In this document: one piece after another, positions 1-10,114 of the stretch | Numbering within the stretch: position 1 is the stretch's first letter | Layout: each line of letters begins with the position of its first letter | From: Cylindrodendrum hubeiense | Lineage: Eukaryota; Ascomycota; Sordariomycetes; Hypocreales; Nectriaceae | DNA: 36,048 nt | Assembly (NCBI GenBank): GCA_014621425.1 | Contig: JAANBB010000412.1 | Span: 1 to 36,048, forward strand | Reading direction: 5' to 3' | Translations under genes and position numbers: made by a program | The notes under the pieces: model-generated | Seen by the model: only the letters and a program-made list of their open reading frames with translations | The model's database searches: none | What the model was told of the DNA's origin: nothing

Positions 1-827
1 TGCATCCTGCCAACCACACCTTGTTCCATCCCGTCTTTGTCTGTCTTCATCTGTTCGTCTGTTCGTCTGCCCGTATTCCTGTCTTGTCTGCTCCGTCATT
101 GCATCCATCGTATTCCAGCGTCATTCCCTTTTTTCCCTCTTCTCCTCATCTTGTCTCTGCATCTCCTGTTGTGTGTGTTTTCCATCTATCCATCTCAACT
201 GTCTGGTTTCAAAAGGACATGCTGCTTCACCTGCGGCATCGTCGGTTCCTCGCATCTCATTTCAGCGTCACATAACCATAGAATCCCCCCCGATCGTCTG
301 CTCGACCGAACACGACCACTATCCTCGCCTTTCCACCTGAAGGGCCGGCGACTCTCGATACCCACCACCTCCTCGGCGCGCATTGGAATCCCACGGGAAT
401 CCAGGCATCTCGTTGCCCTCTTCTCTCTCTTCACTTCTTTCCAGGTTGATCCTAGGCCATCTTCATCTTCTTTTTGTGGTTGCACCACCCGTTGTTTGAT
501 TCCATACTACCAACTTCTCTTTGTCTATTATTTTTTAAACCCCATTTTCTGTCATCGACTTTTGTCCATCAACGCATTTCCTCGTATTTGATACCATTTC
601 TTTACCTCCGACGACTTTCACTACCTCGATTGCTCGATTCCTACTGAATCCGTCCTCGGATACCCATCGAAATCTCACCAGTCCATCTATACCTACCCCA
701 TCCGGCTTGACAACAAAAACAACAACAACAAGCAATCACGACATATTTCTCGAGGCTATAAACTAGAACAGCTCCGTTCGAGCAACGAATTTCTCGCCCT
801 TTTTTACTTGCACGGCCTATTGCGACA
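1..827 (+). promoter_or_regulatory. Upstream region and 5' leader of the Flc/TRP-like gene
   Basis: No coding gene is supported here. The stretch is strongly pyrimidine-rich on the plus strand, especially 37-480, then becomes CAA-rich at about 705-735 just before the start codon at 828. CT-rich core promoters and A/C-rich leaders are usual in filamentous ascomycetes. The exact transcription start cannot be seen, and there is no clear TATA box. The open frames in this stretch are low-complexity Ser/Pro/Leu-rich products of the CT tracts. Confidence 0.45.
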
Positions 828-3151
828 ATGACTCGATTTGGCTCAAGATGGAGCGCGTTGAAGGTGGCATTGGCGGCCACGGCTTTGGCCACTGGCGTCT
901 TTGGAAGTAACGTTCTCGAGACGACTGGTTACACCGATTGTGGCTCGGTAGAAGGTATGAGTGTCAACGCCTTGGACATGAAATACGACGAAGGCTCCCA
1001 GATGGTCGTTTTCAATCTGGCCGGCACAAGCGACAAGCAGCGGAATGTGTCGGCTACGCTCGCAGTCGTAGCCTATGGCAAAACAGTTTACGAGACAGAA
1101 TTCAACCCCTGCAAGCTAGCGACCTATATTCCGCAGCTGTGCCCTCTTCCAGCTGGCGACTTTTCAGCCAACGGCAGTCAACAAATCAGCGAGGAATGGG
1201 CCGGCAAAGTTCCATCAATCGCCTTCCAAGTTCCCGATATTTCGGCCCAGGCAACTCTACGGCTATACAAGCAGGATACCGAGGACCAAGTGGCTTGTAT
1301 TCAATCCCAAGTCACCAACGGCAAGACAATCTCGCTTCCTGCTATCAAATATCTGGCCGTAGGTGTCATCGGTGCTTCCTTTGCACTCTCCGGCGTGTCT
1401 GCTGCCCTCTCAAGCGGCGGCGGCGGCGGTGGTAGCGGCGTTCCCAGCCCTAGCTTTACCGAAACCGTCGGATGGTTCCAAGGCATGGCCATGAATGGCA
1501 TGTTATCTGTCGACTACCCGACTGTTTATCGAAGCTTTACCAAGAACTTTGGCTTTTCCGTTGGAGTTGTCCCCTGGTCGACGCTCCAGACATCCATCGA
1601 TAACTTCCGTTCTAGCACCGGCGGCAACCTCACCAACGACAGCTTCGAGGTTCTCCAGAATGCGACTCTGGTCTACTCCGACAACTCAACTAGCGCCGTC
1701 AACGAGACCTCCTTCAAGATCAGGCGTGCTCTTCATGAGTTTGGCCACCTGATTGCCCGCGACTCGAGCGACAACGACACGGATATTACCAATATCCAGC
1801 TGACTGTTTCGGGAATTACGGCCTACGTCCAGCAGCTTAGCGTTCCCAAATCCAACACGTTCATGACTGTGCTTCTCATCGTGGCTATCGTCGTCGCAGC
1901 TATTGTCGTTGGCATATTGCTCGTCAAGGTCATCCTCGAGTTCTGGGCCTTGTTCGGCAGCTTCCCTCAATCCTTGTCTGGATTCCGCAAACACTACTGG
2001 GGATCCATCGCTCGCGCCATTACATCGCTCATCATGCTTCTATACGGAATCTGGGTTCTGTACTGCGTTTTCCAATTCACACAGGGCGATTCTTGGGCTG
2101 CGAAAACTTTGGCTGGTGTTACGCTTGCCATCTTTACGGGTATTCTGGCATTCTTCTCCTGGAAGATTTGGAGCACTGCGCGCAAGTTGAAGAACGCTGA
2201 AGGCGATCCCAAAGGCCTGTACCAGGACAAGGAAATCTGGGTCAAGTACTCGCTCTTCTACGAGTCCTACAAGAAGGACTACTGGTGGCTCTTCGTACCT
2301 ACCATTGTCTACCTGTTTGCCAAGGGTTGCGCACTTGCCATTGGAGATGGCCACGGTATGAGCCAGACCATTGCCCAGCTTGTTGTCGAGGCTTGTATGC
2401 TGGGTCTTCTTCTCTGGAGCCGACCTTTCGAGCGCAAGTCTGGCAACGTTATTGGCATCATGATTCAGGTCGTCCGTGTTCTGTCCGTGGTCGTCATCCT
2501 CGTCTTTGTTGAACAGTTTGCCATTGACCAGACGACCAAGACGGTGGCTGGCGTGGTGCTCATCGCCGTGCAGTCTACTCTGACAGGCCTTTTGGTTATT
2601 CTTATTATATGGAATGCTATCAATGTCTGCATCAGGGAGAACCCCCACCGAAAACGCAGAAAGGAGTTGGGTAAGTCGCAAGCCTTGCATTCATCAACCA
2701 TGAAAACAAGACGATCAATCATGACTAACAAGTCGCAGAAAAAATGCAGCGTGATATGGATACTCTCACGCCCTTGGACGCGCGCAACTCGCTGCTCCTC
2801 GACCGCAAACAAGATGGCGATAACATCAACATGTTCCCCATGTCCAGCTCCCTGAAGGAGAAGGAGTCAAGGAAGTCGTTGACCCGCGACCAATACTCGG
2901 ACGCCGAGCAGGGCCACCAACATGCGAACCTGTCGGCTAGCCCGCCATACCAGCGAACGCTGACTCCCTTGGAGGGCAACGAAGCTGAACATGGTCTCAT
3001 CCATGCCGCGGCGCCAGTGGGATGGAGTAACCGGGCACCAAGCCCTGCGGGAAACTACGACGATTACGGCGGCTACAGTAATTCGAACCGGCAATCGTAC
3101 GGGTACGCAAAGGGCGGGTACGCAAAGGGGGGCGGGTATAGAGGGTTTTGA
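828..3151 (+). CDS. Flc/TRP-like membrane protein (ML-like domain plus TRP-like membrane domain)
   Basis: Two exons, 828-2670 and 2739-3151, joined across a 68-bp GTAAGT...CAG intron, give 751 residues. Residues 1-26 look like a signal peptide. Residues about 30-170 form a Cys-containing luminal ML-like domain with N-glycosylation sequons. A hydrophobic segment (about 174-194) is followed by a Gly/Ser linker (GGGGGGSG, about 197-204). A cluster of membrane segments lies between about 344 and 600, starting with FMTVLLIVAIVVAAIVV. The cytosolic tail is charged and ends in Gly/Tyr-rich YAKGGYAKGGGYRGF. This order is that of the fungal Flc/DUF907 TRP-like family, whose yeast members act in ER FAD uptake, cell-wall integrity and calcium handling. 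Which of these roles applies here is inference. The splice join keeps the frame (KEL-E-K-M). The gene is convergent with the downstream RNA ligase gene. Confidence 0.9.
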
Positions 3152-3507
3152 GACAGGACGGTTCAAGACAATAGAGCGATATAATCGCAACGGTACATAA
3201 ATGGGATCCTTTTACAATGACGCTGATATGCCTGGCTGCGTAGACTAGCAGCCAAGGCCATGTGCATTAGAGTCGGGGGATCCATCTCACTTTCATTCAT
3301 GGAGGAAGGTATAAAGCGAAAGACTTGTTTACCACGGAAGCGCATCACTTTTTGTCAATATAGAACCTTTTAACTCTGCACATTGCCAATGATATCCATC
3401 AAAACTTGACCTTGTGTCCGAGTCCCTCGCTGCGAGTTCTACAGAACCCGGTCTGAACAAAACAAAACAAAAACGCCTGTTTCATGCCATGGATTGCCGC
3501 GATTATC
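3152..3507. other. Intergenic, convergent 3' ends
   Basis: This is 356 bp between the stops of the plus-strand Flc-like gene and the minus-strand RNA ligase gene. It should hold both 3' UTRs. I see no gene and no clear repeat. Confidence 0.6.
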
Positions 3508-4668
3508 TCACTCCCCGTGCTTGAGCAGGTACGAGTTGGATATCGCCTTGAAGCTAAAGGCTCCGTCAACGTGCTTCAGCACGATCCCCTCCCTCTTCCG
3601 TCCATAGAGGCCGTTGCCATCCGCTCGCTTCACCAGATCCGCCACGCTCGACGCAATCTCTCCCAGGGGCCGGTAACCCTCCACGGCGACGTGCTTGACG
3701 CCCAGCCGCGGCGCCCATACCTCGTGGACCTCCCGCGGCGGGAGGTATCGCCGGGCGTCCATGTCCCAGATGGAGAAGAGGTAGAACTCGTGGACGCCCG
3801 CGCCGAAGCCCTCGAAGTTCTTCTGGATGGTCGAGCCGCACAGCTCGCCCTGCAGCGCGAGGTTGCGGTCGCACCGCGCCAGGGCCTCGGGGATGCCGGC
3901 GGCCTGCGCCGTGGCCCAGAAGAACGACCCGTTGCGGGCCTGCTTGCCCATGTGCTCGCCGAGCTCGCGGTTGCGCGAGCAGACGCCCACGCGGCCGTTG
4001 GGATGCTGGCTGGCGACGGTCTTCTCCGGGAGCGGTGGGAGCAGGTCGTAGTAGGGGCTGTCGCGGCGGACGTAGTAGACGGTCATCGACGAGCCGTCCA
4101 TCTTGGTCGTCTCCTGGAACACGGCGTCGCGCCACTCGTCGACGACGTTGGGCATGTTCTGCACGCGCTCCTGGTCCGTCTTGGGGATGAAGCTGGGGAA
4201 CTCGGCGAGCGGCTCGATGTTGCCGGCCGTCTTGAACTCGGACGTGACGCCCTCGAACTTGCGGACGCCGAGCACGTCCTCGAAGCTCATGGTCAGGATG
4301 CGCTCCTCCATCCCCGCCCGCCCCAGCTCCTTTTGCAGCCTGTCCATGACCTCTACAACCTCGGGGCACACGGCCGGCGGCACCAGGAGGCCCTGGGACA
4401 GCACCTTGCGGATGCGGATGGTCTGGATGCGGATGTCGGCGGGCGGCGAGCCGGAGCGGCCGCTGTTGGCCGCCAGGAAGGCCCATCGCTCGTCGGAGCC
4501 GGGGAGCAGGCTGTCAATCTCGAAGTAGACGCCGAGGTCGCCCGGCTTGAAGTCTCCTACCGAGACGATGCATGTCCAGCCGTCAATGGTGGCCGACTCA
4601 ATACGGTCGGCTCCTTTGATCGGCGTCAGGGCCGAGATGCGCCGGACGGTGACGAGTTTCCGCGGCAT
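3508..4668 (-). CDS. RNA ligase, Deinococcus DraRnl (Rnl5) type
   Basis: Intronless, 386 residues. It is a covalent nucleotidyltransferase predicted to activate 5'-phosphate RNA ends with ATP and seal them to 3'-OH ends. The N-terminal ~150 residues (MPRKLVTVRRISALTP onward) match the OB-fold module that precedes the ligase core in this family. Motif I is TKMDGS with the AMP-accepting Lys189. Then come SRNRE (231-235, motif Ia), ALQGELCG (271-278, motif III), FYLFSIWD (295-302, motif IIIa), EGIVLK (360-365, motif IV) and FSFKAIS with Lys374 (motif V). All catalytic motifs are intact. An in-frame ATG lies 24 nt upstream at 4692, but the ATG at 4668 sits in a strong GCCACCATG context and matches the family start, so I chose it. 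The coding region is very GC-rich (47 of 60 bases in 3841-3900). The family is established; the cellular substrate in fungi is unknown. Confidence 0.88.
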   Translation of the reverse strand: MPRKLVTVRRISALTPIKGADRIESATIDGWTCIVSVGDFKPGDLGVYFEIDSLLPGSDERWAFLAANSGRSGSPPADIRIQTIRIRKVLSQGLLVPPAVCPEVVEVMDRLQKELGRAGMEERILTMSFEDVLGVRKFEGVTSEFKTAGNIEPLAEFPSFIPKTDQERVQNMPNVVDEWRDAVFQETTKMDGSSMTVYYVRRDSPYYDLLPPLPEKTVASQHPNGRVGVCSRNRELGEHMGKQARNGSFFWATAQAAGIPEALARCDRNLALQGELCGSTIQKNFEGFGAGVHEFYLFSIWDMDARRYLPPREVHEVWAPRLGVKHVAVEGYRPLGEIASSVADLVKRADGNGLYGRKREGIVLKHVDGAFSFKAISNSYLLKHGE

Positions 4669-4761
4669 GGTGGCTAGTTCTCTGTATATCACGCAGGCGC
4701 CTTGTATGTATGGAGAGTCGACAGATGATCACTCCGTTATCTAATAGTCCTGTTCCTTCGT

Positions 4762-4769
4762 TATATATC
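4762..4769 (-). promoter_or_regulatory. TATA-like element upstream of the RNA ligase gene
   Basis: The minus strand reads ATATATAA here, about 95-100 bp upstream of the chosen start at 4668. That distance suits a fungal TATA box with a short leader. It is a sequence match only. Confidence 0.35.
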
Positions 4770-4825
4770 CGTATGTTGTTGACTCGAGGCCGCCCGGCTT
4801 ACACCTCTTGCGCTAGCCGTTATGT

Positions 4826-4866
4826 GAGTCAGTTGGCCGTGATTCCAGGGTTAAAGGGCTGAGTCA
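4826..4866. promoter_or_regulatory. Pair of TGAGTCA sites (Gcn4/AP-1-type bZIP consensus)
   Basis: TGAGTCA occurs at 4826-4832 and again at 4860-4866. The pair lies about 160-200 bp upstream of the RNA ligase start. TGASTCA is the consensus of Gcn4/CPC1-type bZIP activators, and Yap/AP-1 proteins bind related sites. Two exact copies 34 bp apart in the only promoter nearby suggest regulation by such a factor. This is inference from motif and position. Confidence 0.35.
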
Positions 4867-5500
4867 GGCCCGTGTTGGCCGTTGGCCCTCAGCCGCAACG
4901 AGGATTATGCTGACATGGAGCATGGATCTTGAAGTTTAGAGTCGATCGCGACACCGGATTTGGCGACCTGGCCTTCTCAAGAATGACGACAACCATTCGT
5001 TTCAGCAACGGTTGTCTGATCAGCTCGCGTCTGCCATCTATAACTCGGCGCGGTACAAAGCGTCAGAAGACCCAAAAGCATCGCTAATAGCCTTTTATGC
5101 AGTCTACATTTTCCCTCGCCCCCAAAACTCTATCTGCAGCCTGTCCGAGTTCGTATTAACATTTGCCTTCTCCTGCAAAGCACTGCAGTCAGGAAGATGA
5201 GCTGCTCAGCCCCAATCATAGTTGGGTGTCAGATACTAGTGAATACGGGCGGACGGGCTGGGCCAGAACCGTTGGCGCTAATAAAGTAGCTAGCAACCAA
5301 AAACCAACAACCACACACGACGACCAGGACGCTTCGATACCGCCGTAGTCACTTCAAAAGTAAGAATGAGCATCACATAATGGTCTCCACTCGCTACATA
5401 TTACAAACTCCGTCACTCATTCAATATCATCACAGAGAACTTGGAACAGACCAGGGGCAACGGTAAATTGGGTTTGGTATTCATGACTTCGTCAGATGCG

Positions 5501-8114
5501 CTACGTAGACAATGCAAGGCACGCATCAACCGCCAGACCAACCCTGTTTCCATTAGCATTCATCACACAAGCAATTGAAGAAAGGGGTTTCTTAGTTGAC
5601 ATACCTTCCCTCCTTCTGATATACCACATCACTGATGATATCCTTGTCAAGGTCTGGAAACATTCCAGCCAGCGTCTCCACCACGTTGGCATGCTCTGCA
5701 CGGTGTAACCTCTGGGCCTCTGCTACTTCTGCACTGGCCTGGCGTGCTGCTGCCTCCTCTGCCGACAGGCTGTGCCCGGTCGGGTATTCACCGCCCTCGC
5801 GGGGCTCGTCATGGCTCTGGCGAGGAGAGAGACGCTCTGGTGGTGCTGGAGTTCGAGGTGCGCTGCTTGGACCGGGAGGTGTTGATGTACCTGGTTCTTC
5901 GGCGAATATCCGACCAATCGTGGACAAAGGCCTCTGGATCGATTTCAAAAGGCCGCTGATTGCTGCCTTATCATCTCCAGAGTACCCGTCATTTGATGTC
6001 GACCTCCGGGTATCCTGTCCATCAAGAGAAGTGCGGAGGGATGACTCCCCAGGAGTGTGGAGGGAAACCTTTTCATTAAAGACAGGTTGCTGAGGCACCT
6101 TGGGAGACAAAGCCTGGTGCTTCTCTGCGATGGCTGAGACAGCCGCCTCGACATTCTTCTCAAACTCATCGTCGGTAATGGTCAGCGTAGTGCGGTCCAT
6201 GTTCTCAATGAACTGAATAGCTCCCATCTATGACGGCGTTAGACACGTAACTTGTCGCCACCAACCAAGAAAACTCACCAGAGATGACAGATAGTAGCCA
6301 GCTTCGCCACCAAGCTTCTCCTGGTTTCTGAACCGCAAGATATATTGCACATTAGACACTAGGTGTTCGGGGTTTGATTGCAAAACGACATATATGAGTA
6401 GGGGCATGAAAGAGTCAGCCGAGGAATCCGACTTGTTGTGCTTCAAAAGGCCTGTAATCATTAGCGGCGCCTTCTTTTGACACTTTCAGTTTTGACACTC
6501 TCAGTCACTCACCAAAAATCACTTTGCAGCAGTTGAGGACGCAGATTATCTTATCCCGGGGTGCTCTGTAGGACTTGATTTTAAGGAGTTCTGCGCGCGA
6601 GTCAGCTTGACGATACCTTGAATGGATTACACGGGTATTTGCTCACCTTGTTGTGCCAGTTTGAGGAATCGCCTTCCACTATCACCGACTGCTGGAATAT
6701 CCAAATGGTCTTCTCTCACCCATCCATATATGTTGATCTTCTGTGTGACAATATCATCACGTTCGACATCCTCCTGGTGCTGGCCGCGTCTTCCTGGGCC
6801 CATCGGGGCATCCCCTCCTTTCCGTTTCGGTTTGGCACCGGGAATGGGCTTCGGGGGCATAATGGCAGGGGAGAATGTTTGGGTGTACAACCTGTTCATG
6901 ACCAATTTCTCCATGCCCTCGCGTGCATTGTCGAATTCAGCGTCAGAGACGTCTCTCCAAACCTCGCATTGCGCCATCTTGTTGGCAATGAAAGCAAGAA
7001 AGTCGCCAATGATCTTGACCTGCTCGTGGACCATCCACTGACGCTTACCAAACTCGAATAAAAAGGACTTGAGGTACCGTGCCACGGGGTCTGCCTTCTT
7101 GTTTCGCAATTGTTCTAGAAAACGGTGAAAGTCAAACGGCTGAGATGGTTCCGGTTCGGGTTCCGGGGGAGGAGGCCGATAGCTCTGGACGGGGGAGCTT
7201 GGATCGATACTCCCAGACCGCTCTTGCTTTGGACGCGGAGGCGTACCATGCACACCATCTTTGGGAGGGACGGGAGGTCCTTGGTCCTCGCGAGTGGTGA
7301 GCTTAACCCCGGGACTCGGAGGAGGCGCCGTGTTGATGTGTAGGCCTTGGAGTTGTTGCAAATTACCGGCAATCGTGGATGCTGCCAGAGGCTCCAGGCT
7401 TGATTTGCGAGGCGGGTGCTGAACGGGGTTGCCCAGCATGGGCGATGCGATCTCCAACCTGGGGCTCATGACTTCTTCAGCACCCGGCCCACCACCTAGC
7501 TCACTGAACTGCTCCATGATGCTCTGGATCTCAGACCGTGACCCGCGTTCCCGTTCATCCTCGCTCGTATATCGTTTGTCTTCGTCCTCGGCGTCTGACT
7601 TGAACGGGGAGACGTCTCCGGAATGAGGGGAGCGTGCGGCATTTGAAGGAGTTCGTGAGGGTGGCTGTGAGGTTGTTGGGGTAGCAGGCGTGGGGTCGAC
7701 ATAAGTGGACGGTTCGGCGGTGAGGTACTGCGTGTTGGCATCGTTCGAGGAAGGGAGCGCAATGGGCCTAAGTGTGGCCATGGATGACGACAGGGTCTCG
7801 GCTGCATCGCTCCCAGTTTCCTGGGGTTCGGCGGCCTGCTTTCCCTTGGACACTGCTGAGAAGGCCTCGGGGGCCGAGTCCAGTGGCAATGCACCGGAAG
7901 CCTTGTCCTGCAAGTCGATCAAGTCTCCAGGCTCTGGCGCGCCTCCCGCCTTCGCGGGTAGGGCTGTTGAGCCGTGGGCATCTTGATGTGTCATATCGGT
8001 TCCCCCCGCAGAGGGGTCTGTGGGAGCTGTCACGTCGCCATGGGGCTTGCTAGACAGCGTCTCGTCGTGGACAGACTGGCTGGCGGGGCTGACTGAAAGC
8101 TCCGGCGGAGACAT
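5501..8114 (-). CDS. vps9: Vps9-type Rab5 guanine-nucleotide exchange factor with CUE domain
   Basis: Five exons on the minus strand: 8114-6647, 6590-6513, 6451-6279, 6227-5605 and 5543-5501. Introns are 56, 61, 51 and 61 bp, all GT-AG with continuous phase, giving 794 residues. Residues 1-325 are a disordered Ser/Pro-rich N-terminus. A helical bundle starts near FDFHRFLEQLRNKKADPVARY (about 327) and leads into the VPS9 domain. Within it, ADSFMPLLIYVVL carries the invariant Asp (528) and GEAGYYLSSL the invariant Tyr (569). The C-terminal ~40 residues, from VVETLAGMFPDLDKDIISDV, form a CUE ubiquitin-binding domain that is completed only by the 43-nt last exon. In yeast, Vps9 activates Vps21/Rab5 on endosomes and binds ubiquitinated cargo through CUE. 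The start at 8114 is the first Met of the frame; the divergent N-terminus makes it less certain than the rest. Confidence 0.92.
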
Positions 8115-8567
8115 GCACGACTTCAGGGGAGCGGGTCGAGGAGGAGGAGATTGGGCGGTGTCGAGGAGGTGGTTCGGAGTGCGTCAGATGGAGGGAGCCA
8201 GCCCATCCGCTTGCTTGTGAGGCTGAAGCCTAGGTGCTGAGCTTTGAATCGACAAGGCGGGGATGGGTAAGCTGGTCCTTGTCGCAGCGGTGTTGGAGAG
8301 GTGGGGCAAGTCGGAGCCAGGAAGGGAGGGTGATGGTCGTCGAAGCTGGCGGGCTCGGGGGTCCACGGAGGAGCGACTGCCGTAGGAGGGTCCAGGGGAG
8401 GAATATATGCCGGAGCGGACGTGTTTTGATGATATTGTTGGTGTTGAGTTCGGTATATGGGGATGGGGTTGGCGCGGTAGGCCGCCGAGTAATGGAAGGG
8501 AGCTGGCGGGAGGGTCTTCTCCACTACGCTGCCGGGGCCACTCGATCGGCCACGCCCGCTGGGGAGG

Positions 8568-8640
8568 TACCTATCGAGGGTGCCTATCGTGGGTGCCTAT
8601 CGTGGGTACCGACCTAGGTATAGTCGGTACCTATCGTCGG
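8568..8640. repeat. Degenerate 13-nt tandem repeat
   Basis: Units TACCTATCGAGGG (8568-8580), TGCCTATCGTGGG (8581-8593 and 8594-8606) and TACCTATCGTCGG (8628-8640). A 21-nt interruption separates the last unit and contains the palindrome ACCTAGGT. ACCGAC at 8608-8613 and GTCGGT at 8623-8628 form an inverted repeat around that palindrome. The array lies between the divergent Vps9 and DUF4291 genes. Confidence 0.8.
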
Positions 8641-8731
8641 TATCTTCTAGCGGGAGACGCCTGGTCAGGTGGGCGCAGGGTCGACGATGGCGGGGCGCGA
8701 GGTCACGCATCTTAGTGGCTTCGGCGCCCTG

Positions 8732-8738
8732 TGACGTC
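8732..8738. promoter_or_regulatory. CRE-like TGACGTC site
   Basis: TGACGTC matches seven of the eight bases of the CREB/ATF consensus TGACGTCA. It lies about 220 bp upstream of the DUF4291 start and is followed by an A/T-rich stretch (ATTAAAATAG). It is a motif match only. Confidence 0.25.
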
Positions 8739-8960
8739 GCATTAAAATAGCCCGTCCTCCATCCACACGCCGAAGACTCACACCATGGCTTATTAGCTCC
8801 CTCGAAGCTCACCACTAAGCGTTCGAGGAGCCTCAGCCATCTCTAGTCGCAATTGATGTAAATGATATAATAGACCCGCGTTCTCGACAAACATGTGAAG
8901 CATACATGCATCTCTGACACAACCACCTCCATCTCCGCCTCCACCTCATTCCCTCTCATC

Positions 8961-9623
8961 ATGGCCGCGCCCACCGCCACCTCCCAAGTCCCCTACCGGC
9001 AGATACGTGCCCTTTATGACGAGACTACCATCACCGTCTATCAGGCTTACAAGGCCTCAATTGCCGATGCTGCTGTCAAAGCCCAGAAACTCAATGCCTC
9101 TCCCGATTTTAAACCCGGCCGTATGACCTGGGTTAAGCCTAGCTGGGCCTGGATGATGTACCGCGCTGGCTACTCCCACAAGGACCCTGGCCAGTCGCGC
9201 ATTCTCGCCCTCAAGATGACGCACGAACACTTCATCGCCCTGCTCGAAAGAGGTGTTCTATCCACTCACGTCCAGCGGAGTCAAACGGCAGACACCAGCG
9301 GAAAGCGCGAAAAGTCCAGCGACGTAAGGATTCAGTGGGACCCTGAGCGCACGCCCAGTCTTGGGGTTCTGCCATATCGCAGCATTCAGATTGGCATCCC
9401 CGGCGCCTTGAGTGAGACGTGGGCCAACGAGTGGATTTACGAAATCGAGGACGTGACGGAGACGGCCCGCGAGTTGAAAAGGGTCATCGATGAACGACCA
9501 GACATCACAACTGAGGAGCTGTTGAAGCTCTGCCTGGTTCCTGAGGAGAAGCCATTTGAGGTCCCGGAATCTGTGCAGAAGAGGCTCGAAATGATAGCAC
9601 CTATGACTTCACCCGAGTCATGA
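8961..9623 (+). CDS. DUF4291 domain protein
   Basis: Intronless, 220 residues, almost entirely the DUF4291 domain. The family signature is clear: PYRQIRALYDETTITVYQAY (11-30), then RMTWVKPSWAWMMYRAGY (54-71), then an IQWDPERTP...LPYRSIQIGI segment at about 124-147. The family is known in bacteria and scattered fungi, and I know of no established biochemical function. The frame extends 22 codons upstream to 8895, but the ATG at 8961 has the better context (CATCATGG) and starts just before the conserved domain, so I chose it. The upstream extension is Ser/Thr-rich and resembles translated leader. There is no signal peptide or membrane segment, so it is probably cytosolic. The gene is divergent from Vps9. 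Confidence 0.85.
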   Translation: MAAPTATSQVPYRQIRALYDETTITVYQAYKASIADAAVKAQKLNASPDFKPGRMTWVKPSWAWMMYRAGYSHKDPGQSRILALKMTHEHFIALLERGVLSTHVQRSQTADTSGKREKSSDVRIQWDPERTPSLGVLPYRSIQIGIPGALSETWANEWIYEIEDVTETARELKRVIDERPDITTEELLKLCLVPEEKPFEVPESVQKRLEMIAPMTSPES

Positions 9624-10114
9624 TGGTGGGCTTCCGACTATGAATTTGACGTATCAATAATTCTTCAACAATCCCTAAATATGCTGTGTATTTAAATATC
9701 GAATATCCCCATGTATCAGAGCTTAACGCCCCAGATAACTCTTCTATGACTGGCCAAACTGCACATATGATGCCGTTGTAGTTCATGTTGTGTAACCGAT
9801 GATCTCTCGTAACCACCGATTCGTGGCAGTCATGACATATGATTGACAGTGAGAAGTCAAATTTTAGCACTGTAGTCGATCTAGACCCAATATCAGCTTC
9901 GACATTCCACCGACGCGGTTAGTGCCTTTAGAGCCATCAAACCGCAACGAACCGCCTCCTCGATGTCGACTGTGGTCACCAGAATCCACGTCGCTTCTAC
10001 CAAGCAACTAGTAGCTGATCGCGACGGGCATAATTGAAGAAAATATCCGGGACCAGAAACACACCCATCCAACACTGTGGCGAATCAGAGCCTACACACT
10101 GTCAGCTAAATAGT
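9624..10114. other. Intergenic, DUF4291 3' flank and HET gene promoter
   Basis: About 490 bp between two co-directional genes. The first half is AT-rich and fits a 3' UTR. No gene, repeat or convincing promoter element is visible. Confidence 0.5.

Larger units (their letters stand above)
4669..5500. other. Intergenic: RNA ligase promoter and Vps9 gene 3' flank
   Basis: About 830 bp with no supportable gene. The left part should hold the promoter of the minus-strand RNA ligase gene, including a TATA-like element and two TGAGTCA sites listed separately. The right part follows the stop of the Vps9 gene and should hold its 3' UTR. The short open frames at 5012-5348 show no recognisable features. 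Confidence 0.5.
8115..8960. other. Shared upstream region of the Vps9 and DUF4291 genes
   Basis: This 846-bp region lies between two divergent start codons and should contain both promoters. Its Vps9 side is purine-rich on the plus strand, so pyrimidine-rich in the Vps9 sense, as expected of a leader. It holds a 13-nt tandem repeat (8568-8640) and a CRE-like site (8732-8738). No gene is supported. Confidence 0.5.

Noticed and set aside
3484..4677. A 397-codon plus-strand open frame
   Set aside because: It is antisense to the RNA ligase gene, whose motifs are intact. The product is Leu/Val/Arg/Ala-rich with no domain, as expected opposite a GC3-rich gene.
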